From an uncultured Ruminococcus sp. (lineage in GTDB: Bacteria > Bacillota > Clostridia > Oscillospirales > CAG-272), in the NCBI GenBank assembly GCA_902782785.1, contig CACZOH010000022.1, forward strand, positions 1 through 5,582: a DNA stretch of 5,582 bases, given 5' to 3'. The notes below the pieces were generated by a model. The model had not been told where the DNA came from. It worked only from the letters and a program-made list of their open reading frames with translations, and made no database searches. The translations under genes were made by a program, and so were the position numbers. Position 1 is the stretch's first letter, and the number at the start of each line of letters is the position of its first letter. This document shows, one piece after another, positions 1-5,188 of this stretch.

Positions 1-352
1 TCTTTCCGTCGTTCGTTATTATGATGAGCCCGCTCGTCGCTTTGTCGAGCCGCCCGACGGTGAAAACATCCTTTCTCTTATACTTATCGTCAAGCAGATC
101 GAAAACGAGAGGCTCGCCCGGCTCGTCGTTTGAGCAGACGTATCCCTCCGGCTTGTTCATAACGATATAAACGAATTCGGAGTATGTGATCACTTCTCCG
201 TTGTACGTTATCACGTTTTTATCGGGGTCGACGTTTACCGACGCGTCGCGCACGGCGGCGCCGTCCACCGTCACGGCTCCGGCTCTCACCGCTTTTGCGC
301 ACTGACTGCGCGTAAGCACGCCCGTTTGTGTAAAAAATTTATCCAATCTCAT
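1..352 (-). CDS. rsuA: RsuA-type rRNA pseudouridine synthase, N-terminal part (runs off window)
   Basis: This minus-strand frame opens with ATG at 352-350 and stays open for 117 codons to the window edge, so the C-terminal half is missing. Residues 1-50 (MRLDKFFTQTGVLTRSQCAK...) look like an S4 RNA-binding domain. Residues 63-74 (IVMNKPEGYVCS) match the start of the RsuA/RluB/E/F catalytic fold. Residues 100-109 (GRLDKATSGL) are the family's active-site motif, with D103 as the expected catalytic aspartate. The family isomerises a specific uridine to pseudouridine in rRNA; RsuA itself modifies 16S rRNA. The NKPEGYVCS-x-DEP stretch resembles E. coli RsuA more than the large-subunit enzymes, but the exact target cannot be settled from half a protein. 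No Shine-Dalgarno sequence precedes the ATG, and the promoter lies so close that the mRNA may be leaderless. Confidence 0.88.
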   Translation of the reverse strand, partial: MRLDKFFTQTGVLTRSQCAKAVRAGAVTVDGAAVRDASVNVDPDKNVITYNGEVITYSEFVYIVMNKPEGYVCSNDEPGEPLVFDLLDDKYKRKDVFTVGRLDKATSGLIIITNDGK

Positions 353-358
353 AGTCTA

Positions 359-387
359 ATAATAACACAAATTTCTTGTCTTGTCAA
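359..387 (-). promoter_or_regulatory. Sigma-A-like promoter for the rsuA-like gene
   Basis: On the minus strand TTGACA (387-382) is followed after exactly 17 bp by TATTAT (364-359). Only six bases separate the -10 from the A of the start codon at 352. A normal start site seven bases past the -10 would therefore fall on or beside the ATG, which implies a leaderless message. Confidence 0.65.
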
Positions 388-388
388 G

Positions 389-418
389 TGAATACTTTTT
401 TATCACGCGCCGATAATG
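389..418 (+). promoter_or_regulatory. Candidate forespore sigma-G-type promoter for spoVAC
   Basis: TGAATA (389-394) equals the sigma-G -35 consensus as known from Bacillus. After 17 bp comes GATAATG (412-418), which agrees with the -10 consensus CATAMTA at five of seven positions. The predicted start near 424-425 lies just before the ribosome site at 428-432. SpoVA genes are sigma-G targets in Bacillus and Clostridia, so the context supports the call, but the -10 match is imperfect. The -35 lies one base away from the -35 of the divergent rsuA promoter. Confidence 0.42.
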
Positions 419-438
419 GATAAAAAAGAGGTACTGTT

Positions 439-876
439 ATGGACGATTCGAAAATATACGGAAAATACGTAAAAGCCCACGCGAAAAAGACGAAAACTCT
501 CCTCTGCTGTATCAAAGCTTTCGTATCCGGGGGATTTGTATGCTGTGTCGGAGAGCTGTTTTCCGATATTTACAAAGCCGCGGGCGCTCCGGACGAAATA
601 CGTTCCGCTCTCGTTTCCGTAACGCTTATGTTTATTACGGCGGTCCTGACGGGTTTCGGCGTGTTTGACAGGATCGCAAAGCACGCGGGCGCGGGAACGC
701 TCGTCCCAGTGACCGGTTTTGCAAACGCAATGATCTCCCAGGCGATAGACGCGAAAAGCGAGGGATTTATTGCAGGCGTGGCGGCAAAGCTGTTCACCGT
801 TGCGGGTCCCGTCGTCGTTTACGGAACGCTTTCGTCGGTCTTATACGGAATAATATATTATTTTACAATTTTATGA
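439..876 (+). CDS. spoVAC: Stage V sporulation protein AC (SpoVAC)
   Basis: This 145-residue integral membrane protein is close to the usual SpoVAC length of about 150. The family carries Ca-dipicolinic acid across the inner spore membrane during sporulation and its release at germination; SpoVAC has also been described as a mechanosensitive channel. A short basic cytoplasmic start (residues 7-19) leads into hydrophobic segments at roughly 21-42, 56-76, 108-130 and 131-145. The signature AGAGTLVPVTGFANAM (83-98) and the later AGPVVVYG (122-129) are typical of SpoVAC. It is longer than the related SpoVAEB type and has its N-terminal extension. The ATG at 439 has GAGGT at 428-432. Unusually, no spoVAD or spoVAE follows: the next gene is a surface glycoside-hydrolase-like protein with its own promoter, and no terminator is seen between them. 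Confidence 0.93.
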   Translation: MDDSKIYGKYVKAHAKKTKTLLCCIKAFVSGGFVCCVGELFSDIYKAAGAPDEIRSALVSVTLMFITAVLTGFGVFDRIAKHAGAGTLVPVTGFANAMISQAIDAKSEGFIAGVAAKLFTVAGPVVVYGTLSSVLYGIIYYFTIL

Positions 877-882
877 AAACGC

Positions 883-912
883 TTGACATTTGCCTTTAAA
901 CTGGTGTATAAT
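883..912 (+). promoter_or_regulatory. Consensus sigma-A promoter for the secreted GH-like gene
   Basis: TTGACA (883-888) and TATAAT (907-912) are both perfect matches to the sigma-A hexamers, with an 18-bp spacer. The -35 begins only seven bases after the spoVAC stop. The predicted start near 919 gives a leader of about 20 nt that includes the strong ribosome site AGGGGAGGT at 927-935, five bases before the ATG at 941. Confidence 0.8.
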
Positions 913-940
913 ACTGATATTACATCAGGGGAGGTAAATT

Positions 941-3496
941 ATGAAAAGATTTTTATGTATTCTTCTGACCGCGATGATGATCGTATCCGCGGCGGCTCTC
1001 ACCGCGCAGGCGGACGAAGAATACAGGGTCAACGCGTACGGTGACGAAAGCGGCGGTTCCGACAACAACATACCGCTCGGAGATACGTGCGGCGTAAGGC
1101 TCTGCATCAACGCGCCGTTCAAAGCGCTGTCCGTACGTCTCAGCACGTACCTGAAAGCCGACTCCATCGCTACGGTATCGCTTTTCAAGTGGGCGGGGGA
1201 TTTTGAAGACACCATCAAAACGACGCCTCTGGCTGAAAAAACGTTCAACCCCGTAAATGACAATCTGAAACACGAAATGGAGTTTGACACGCAGCCCGCC
1301 GGCGAATACTTCATAGGCGTAAGAAACGACAATTCACAGCTTTGCATATGGGCGTGGAAGAGCACGAACGCGGTAGGAAAGGGTCTTTTATACTCCGGCG
1401 GAGCTGAAAGCGCGTGCGATATAAACGTAACGATAACGTTTACCGAAAAGACTGACGAGCCGTTTAAAAAAATCACCGGCTCCACTCAGATCACAGGCAA
1501 GAACACAGCTCCCGCCGAGTACGTTCCGGAAAACGACAGCGCGGTTGTAGTCCGCAATCCGCACCCGACGACGTGGGAAGCTACGGACGAGCTCGGCAGA
1601 ACGCTTCCGACGTATGAGGAAACGGGCGGTTTACGCGACGGCAAGACCGTAGCGCTCTTCTACTGGTCGTGGCACGTATCGCAGGACAGCGGCGAACCGC
1701 TGAACGTTCAGAAGGTCATGGACGAACATCCCGAAGCCAAGAACGATTTCAACAGCTCCGTATGGCCGAAGACGCGTACGGTACACTTCTGGAACGAATC
1801 GATATACGGATATTACAAAACAAACGACGTATGGGTGCTCCGCAAGCACGCCGAGCTTCTGGCGGACGCCGGCGTGGACGTGCTCTTCTTTGACAACACG
1901 AACGGCACGTTCACATTCCGCGACAGCTACGTTCCGATCTACGAAACGTTTATGAAAGCGCTTGAAGACGGCGTAAAAGTGCCTAAAATATCGTTTTTGC
2001 TTCCGTTCGGCGATCAGGGCAACACGATGACGCAGCTTTCCTCGCTTTATCAGGACATATATCTGCGTCAGAAATATCAGCCTCTGTGGTTCTACTGGGA
2101 CGGTAAGCCGATGGTGATGGCGCACAAGAGCTTTATATCCGGCAGCTCCGATATTGCAAAGGAAATGCGCGGATACTTCACCTTCCGCGGCGGTCAGCCG
2201 GGATATCTCGTACAAAACACATCTTATGATACGTGGGGCTGGTTATCTACGTATCCGCAGGCGACGTATAAATCGAAATCAGACAGGAACAACGTTGAGC
2301 AGATCACCGTCGGCGTTGCGGTAAACCACGATTACAAGACGCATCAGATCTCCGCAATGAACGGCGATAATATCATAGGCAGAACGTACACTTCAAAGGG
2401 CGTCGACACGCGCGAAAACGCGGTTAAATACGGCGCAAACCTCGCAGAACAGTTCGATTACGCGCTTAAGGTCGACCCGAAGGTCATATTCATAACCGGC
2501 TGGAACGAATGGATCGCCGGCAGATACGACGAGTGGTGCGGCGTCAAGAACGCGTTCCCGGATGAATTCAACGACGAATTCTCCCGCGATATAGAGCCGT
2601 CAAAGGGCAGGCTCCGCGACAACTACTATTATCAGATGGTCTCCTACATAAGAAAGTTCAAGGGCTGTGAGGAGATACCCGTTTACGATCAGAAGCTTTC
2701 GGCATCTCTTGACGACGTCCTTTCCGAATGGGACAACGTCAACGCCTCGTATATCGCGTATAAGAACAACGTGGGCGACAGAGACGCAAAGGGCTACGGA
2801 TCACATTATTACAAAGACAACAGCGGCAGAAACGATTTTACGGCAGCCAAGGTCGTATCGGATAACGACAGCGTCTATTTCATGGCGGAATGCTCTTCCG
2901 ACATAACGCCTTATGCGGGCAAAAACTGGATGAACCTTTATATCGACGTCGATTCCGGATATAACGGCTGGGAGACGTTCGATTACGTCGTAAGCAAAAA
3001 AGACGCATCCGATAATCAGGCGTCGCTTGATAAATTCTCCGGAAACGGATATGAAACGTCAAAGGTCTCCGGAGTTGATTACAAGGTGTCGGGAAACAGG
3101 ATAGTCGTAAAGATCGCCAAATCGGATCTCGGATTGAGCGGAAACGAGTATAAGCTCGGCTTCAAATGGACGGATAACGTACAGGATGAGGACGGCTCCG
3201 GCGAATTCAAGGGCGAGATACTCGATTTCTACCGCACGGGCGACGTCGCTCCGGGCGGACGCTTCAAATACGTTTATAAATTCACGGGCTCCGCAGAAGT
3301 CGAACCCGTTACCTCAACGGAGGCGACAAGCGCACCGGCGGATGATACGAACGCACCCGAAACGACGAACAAGAACAACATAACAGAGCCGGAAAACAAA
3401 AACAACGGCACCGTTATACTCATAATCGTCATAGCGGCCGCTGTGATCGCGGTATGCGCCTCAGTCGCTGTAATACTGAAAAACAGAAAAAAATAA
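941..3496 (+). CDS. Secreted, membrane-anchored GH71/GH99-like protein with CBM9-like C-terminal domain
   Basis: This 851-residue protein has a Sec signal peptide (1-24, likely cut after TAQA). A beta-rich N-terminal domain of no recognised family spans about 27-170. A TIM-barrel-like domain spans about 235-575. It contains ALFYWSWH (238-245), GVDVLFFDNTNG (311-322), PLWFYWDGKPMV (381-392) and FITGWNEWIAGR (517-528), and resembles the GH71/GH99/WbsX-like group that acts on mannan or other surface glycans. A CBM9/DOMON-like beta-sandwich at about 590-783 ends in LDFYRTGDVAPGGRF. A Thr/Glu/Asn-rich linker (785-823), one membrane helix (824-846) and a basic tail KNRKK follow. No LPXTG sorting signal is seen, so anchoring is by the C-terminal helix with the bulk outside the cell. 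The substrate is unknown. In GH99 the motif is NEWHEG; here it is NEWIAG, which keeps E523 but has Ala where the second catalytic Glu would lie, so activity may differ. It appears monocistronic and ends in a hairpin terminator. Confidence 0.8.
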   Translation: MKRFLCILLTAMMIVSAAALTAQADEEYRVNAYGDESGGSDNNIPLGDTCGVRLCINAPFKALSVRLSTYLKADSIATVSLFKWAGDFEDTIKTTPLAEKTFNPVNDNLKHEMEFDTQPAGEYFIGVRNDNSQLCIWAWKSTNAVGKGLLYSGGAESACDINVTITFTEKTDEPFKKITGSTQITGKNTAPAEYVPENDSAVVVRNPHPTTWEATDELGRTLPTYEETGGLRDGKTVALFYWSWHVSQDSGEPLNVQKVMDEHPEAKNDFNSSVWPKTRTVHFWNESIYGYYKTNDVWVLRKHAELLADAGVDVLFFDNTNGTFTFRDSYVPIYETFMKALEDGVKVPKISFLLPFGDQGNTMTQLSSLYQDIYLRQKYQPLWFYWDGKPMVMAHKSFISGSSDIAKEMRGYFTFRGGQPGYLVQNTSYDTWGWLSTYPQATYKSKSDRNNVEQITVGVAVNHDYKTHQISAMNGDNIIGRTYTSKGVDTRENAVKYGANLAEQFDYALKVDPKVIFITGWNEWIAGRYDEWCGVKNAFPDEFNDEFSRDIEPSKGRLRDNYYYQMVSYIRKFKGCEEIPVYDQKLSASLDDVLSEWDNVNASYIAYKNNVGDRDAKGYGSHYYKDNSGRNDFTAAKVVSDNDSVYFMAECSSDITPYAGKNWMNLYIDVDSGYNGWETFDYVVSKKDASDNQASLDKFSGNGYETSKVSGVDYKVSGNRIVVKIAKSDLGLSGNEYKLGFKWTDNVQDEDGSGEFKGEILDFYRTGDVAPGGRFKYVYKFTGSAEVEPVTSTEATSAPADDTNAPETTNKNNITEPENKNNGTVILIIVIAAAVIAVCASVAVILKNRKK

Positions 3497-3508
3497 GCTC
3501 TCATTAAC

Positions 3509-3539
3509 AAAAAGCCTGACTTTAAAAATCAGGCTTTTT
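3509..3539. terminator. Bidirectional intrinsic terminator between convergent genes
   Basis: AAAAAGCCTGA (3509-3519) pairs perfectly with TCAGGCTTTTT (3529-3539) around a 9-base loop. On the plus strand a T-run follows, ending transcription of the secreted GH-like gene 12 bases after its stop. On the minus strand the A-run becomes the T-run and serves the lipoprotein gene, whose stop is at 3551-3549. A single hairpin thus insulates both genes. Confidence 0.92.
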
Positions 3540-3548
3540 TGTTTTATA

Positions 3549-4541
3549 TTACGGCCATTGCGAGATCGGTTCGTCGTTTTCATACAGCTCTATATAACGT
3601 TCATTGTCGTTGGTTTCAGGTTTGATCTTGAAGAAATGATATTCGTTATCCTGCGTTATCCCTCTGATGTATACCCTTTTGTTTATATTCACAAAAGACA
3701 GGCTGTAATGCTCTGTGTAAAACATTTCTCTGTACACATCTTTATCCGATATCACGCCGACGATGAATGTAAACAAACCGCTTGTCGGACCGTACTGCAG
3801 AAAGCATATATCTTCTTTACCGTCCACGTCTATATCGGTTACGGCGATACAGTCGTAGTCTACCGCATATACGCTGCCGTCCTTTACGAGTTTTATATTG
3901 CAGTCATAATATTCATTATCCTCAAACATAAGCTCATCCTGTCCGTTTCCGGCAAAAACGTCGTAGCTGTATTCCGGGACTGCGAATATCTGAGCTCCCG
4001 TGCGTTCAAAAAATCCTTTCGGGGTAATATCTATCGGATGCAGTTTTATTTTTGACAGGCTTTTTTCATAACAAAGAAGCTTTTCCGCTTCATCGGCGGA
4101 AATACCGCCGTCCGGATCGTATGTGCTTTTTTTATACCACGTTATATCGAGCTTTTTATAGTTTTCATCATAACTCAAAAATATGAAACTGTCGTTTCTT
4201 GTAAAAAAAGCTTTGTCGTATTTTGTTTCAACCGCCTTATATCCGTCGTTCTTCAGAGTTTCAATATAGCGTTTATAATCCGTTCTCCTGTAATTCTCAC
4301 AGACATACGACCCGTATTCGCCTTTATGAGCCGTCCTCGGCAGTACTGCCGGCGGCACGCCGACACACATAAAAGCTTTGCATATGAGAAGCGTGTCTTC
4401 CTCAATAACGTTGTTGTAATACGACAGCTCGTTGTATTCCGTCAAATCCCGTGTTTGCTCTTCCTCTTTTTTGGTGCAGCAAGAAAGAGAAAAAACGGCT
4501 GAAACGATCAAAAATACGGACAATATACCGCGTATTTTCAT
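3549..4541 (-). CDS. Putative lipoprotein of unknown function with an Asp-rich calcium-loop-like motif
   Basis: The 330-residue product starts with a lipoprotein-type signal: MKIRG, a hydrophobic core (6-20), then LSCC (19-22). Either C21 or C22 could be the lipidated cysteine; the C22 reading puts Leu at -3, as the lipobox prefers. After a charged stretch (KKEEEQTRD) the mature protein is acidic and rich in Tyr, Asp and Glu. I do not recognise a family for most of it. One motif stands out, DIDVDGKED (236-244), a DxDxDGxxD loop of the type that binds calcium in FG-GAP, dockerin and EF-hand proteins, within a beta-strand-like context. Likely location is the outer face of the membrane. AGAGGA (4557-4552) lies ten bases before the ATG and supports this start. 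It is convergent with the GH-like gene and shares its terminator, so joint regulation is not implied. Confidence 0.82.
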   Translation of the reverse strand: MKIRGILSVFLIVSAVFSLSCCTKKEEEQTRDLTEYNELSYYNNVIEEDTLLICKAFMCVGVPPAVLPRTAHKGEYGSYVCENYRRTDYKRYIETLKNDGYKAVETKYDKAFFTRNDSFIFLSYDENYKKLDITWYKKSTYDPDGGISADEAEKLLCYEKSLSKIKLHPIDITPKGFFERTGAQIFAVPEYSYDVFAGNGQDELMFEDNEYYDCNIKLVKDGSVYAVDYDCIAVTDIDVDGKEDICFLQYGPTSGLFTFIVGVISDKDVYREMFYTEHYSLSFVNINKRVYIRGITQDNEYHFFKIKPETNDNERYIELYENDEPISQWP

Positions 4542-4582
4542 TTCTCCGACATCCTCTTTTCGACTTTGATCTATCCTTTTGT

Positions 4583-4611
4583 ATTATATCATAAAAAAAT
4601 GAACAAATCAA
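4583..4611 (-). promoter_or_regulatory. Sigma-A-like promoter for the lipoprotein gene
   Basis: On the minus strand TTGATT (4611-4606) and a perfect TATAAT (4588-4583) are separated by 17 bp. TGA directly precedes the -10, forming an extended -10 (TGnTATAAT) that compensates for the weaker -35. The expected leader is about 35 nt. Confidence 0.62.
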
Positions 4612-4658
4612 ATTCCTGAAAAACGGATAAAAATAAATAAGATTTTTTAAAAAAGGTC

Positions 4659-4687
4659 TTGACATTTTTACTATAATTTGATATAAT
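4659..4687 (+). promoter_or_regulatory. Consensus sigma-A promoter for tRNA-Thr
   Basis: TTGACA (4659-4664) and TATAAT (4682-4687) match both consensus hexamers perfectly with the ideal 17-bp spacer. Transcription should begin near 4694, about 14 bases before the mature tRNA 5' end. It is divergent from the lipoprotein promoter. Confidence 0.85.
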
Positions 4688-4707
4688 AACCGCGTTCGGT
4701 AAAAAAC

Positions 4708-4780
<73 letters not shown>

Positions 4781-4783
4781 TGA

Positions 4784-4796
4784 AAAAACCCGCTTT
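4784..4796. terminator. Left arm and loop of a split bidirectional terminator
   Basis: AAAAACCCGC (4784-4793) plus TTT (4794-4796), starting four bases after the tRNA, is exactly complementary to GCGGGTTTTT at 5178-5187. Joined, they would make a 10-bp stem with a 3-base loop and a T-run on both strands, suited to ending both the tRNA and the convergent DUF1284 gene. The two halves are now 381 bp apart. Locally the CCGC still has a weak TTT-looped partner, GCGG (4797-4800), but no T-run follows. Confidence 0.55.
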
Positions 4797-4826
4797 GCGG
4801 TGTACTTCGTAAGGAAGTACACCGCA
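4796..4826. repeat. 12-13-bp perfect hairpin just after tRNA-Thr
   Basis: GCGGTGTACTTC (4797-4808) pairs without mismatch with GAAGTACACCGC (4814-4825) around loop GTAAG. T4796 and A4826 extend it to 13 bp. No T-run follows, so it is not a standard terminator. Its right foot runs directly into the first AGCTAAATT box. Confidence 0.8.
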
Positions 4827-5047
4827 GCTAAATTCGCCCAGCCGGGAACCCCCGCCGCTATCCGGTTCGCGGCGGGGAACCCCTTTCCGGCGAGCTAAAT
4901 TATGCTTCGCATAGCTAAATTTGCTTCGCGAGCTGAATTCGGCTTTGCCGAGCTTGAAAGGCGAATTTTATTTAGCTGTCCCGAAGGGACAATTTAGCTA
5001 TCAAACGCAGTGAGATAATTTCGCTGCCGCAAAGCGGCAATTTAGCT
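4826..5047. repeat. Array of eight inverted 9-bp boxes alternating with small hairpins
   Basis: Four AGCTAAATT-type boxes lie at 4826-4834, 4893-4901, 4913-4921 and 4931-4939 (AGCTGAATT). Four in the opposite orientation, AATTTAGCT type, lie at 4969-4977 (TATTTAGCT), 4991-4999, 5017-5025 (AATTTCGCT) and 5039-5047. Between them are hairpins: ATGC-TTC-GCAT (4902-4912), a GC-TTC-GC core (4923-4929), CGGC-TTT-GCCG (4940-4950), GTCCC-GAA-GGGAC (4978-4990) and GCCGC-AAA-GCGGC (5026-5038). The 5000-5016 spacer is a degenerate one. Loops are TTC/TTT in the first half and GAA/AAA in the second, so the second half has the layout of a reverse complement of the first. Box spacing within each half is mostly 18-26 bp. 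No open frame runs through it. Confidence 0.85.
4841..4891. repeat. GC-rich two-tier stem-loop between boxes 1 and 2
   Basis: The outer stem GCCGG (4841-4845) pairs with CCGGC (4887-4891). The inner stem CCCCGCCGC (4850-4858) pairs with GCGGCGGGG (4869-4877) around a 10-base loop. An asymmetric internal loop separates the tiers. It occupies the place where shorter hairpins sit between the other boxes. Confidence 0.75.
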
Positions 5048-5101
5048 TTTTACAAAAATCATTCTTAATCTCGGAATGGTTAGGACAAGCTGAAAGAAAG
5101 T

Positions 5102-5147
5102 AACCCACTATGACACTTTCAAAAATCGAAAGATGTCAGAGTGGGTT
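5102..5147. repeat. Long imperfect hairpin, possible terminator or inverted-repeat remnant
   Basis: AACCCACT (5102-5109) pairs with AGTGGGTT (5140-5147), TGACA (5111-5115) with TGTCA (5134-5138), and CTTTC (5116-5120) with GAAAG (5128-5132). That gives 18 pairs with one A-G mismatch, one bulged A (5133) and a 7-base loop. A pyrimidine-rich tract (TTTGCTTCTTCCTT, 5146-5159) follows on the plus strand, so it may act as a weak terminator for the tRNA transcript. Alternatively it is the paired ends of a small element with almost nothing between them. Confidence 0.75.
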
Positions 5148-5177
5148 TGCTTCTTCCTTACGCAGCCTCTCTCTTCA

Positions 5178-5187
5178 GCGGGTTTTT
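5178..5187. terminator. Right arm of the split bidirectional terminator
   Basis: GCGGGTTTTT (5178-5187) directly abuts the DUF1284 stop codon (5191-5189) and is the exact reverse complement of AAAAACCCGC at 4784-4793. By itself it has no adjacent pairing partner. It is the clearest sign that a compact terminator once joined the tRNA and DUF1284 genes. Confidence 0.55.
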
Positions 5188-5188
5188 A

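Larger units (their letters stand above)
4801..5177. mobile_element. Putative non-coding structured insertion (MITE-like) within a terminator
   Basis: This 377-bp stretch between tRNA-Thr and the DUF1284 gene shows no credible gene on either strand. It is flanked by GCGG on both sides (4797-4800 and 5178-5181), as a 4-bp target duplication would leave. Removing it with one GCGG copy restores a perfect terminator hairpin. Inside lie a 12-bp hairpin at the left end, a large GC-rich stem-loop, an array of inverted 9-bp boxes with small hairpins, and an 18-bp imperfect hairpin. A 10-bp inverted pair, CGTAAGGAAG (4808-4817) and CTTCCTTACG (5153-5162), lies near the two ends. No transposase is encoded, so it would need mobilising in trans. 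The boundaries are inferred, not proven; it could also be two adjacent elements. Confidence 0.45.

Noticed and set aside
1669..1893. Open plus-strand frames inside the GH-like gene (also 2667-2906 and 3186-3383)
   Set aside because: They are out-of-frame shadows of a gene with clear domains, and their Arg/Ser/Thr-rich products have no recognisable fold or ribosome site.
3558..4055. 165-codon plus-strand frame antisense to the lipoprotein gene
   Set aside because: It is an antisense shadow. The minus-strand frame has a lipoprotein signal, a Shine-Dalgarno sequence, a promoter and a terminator; this one has none.
4538..4552. Four-codon upstream ORF (ATG TCG GAG AAA TGA) overlapping the lipoprotein start as ATGA
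   Set aside because: The only Shine-Dalgarno candidate touches its ATG with no spacing and fits the main start better.
4826..5047. CRISPR array
   Set aside because: The repeat is only 9 bp, occurs in both orientations, and the spacers are self-complementary hairpins; there are no direct repeats of 23-40 bp and no cas genes.
5060..5078. CATTC/GAATG hairpin followed on the minus strand by ATTTTTG
   Set aside because: A 5-bp AT-rich stem with a 9-base loop is too weak to call a terminator.
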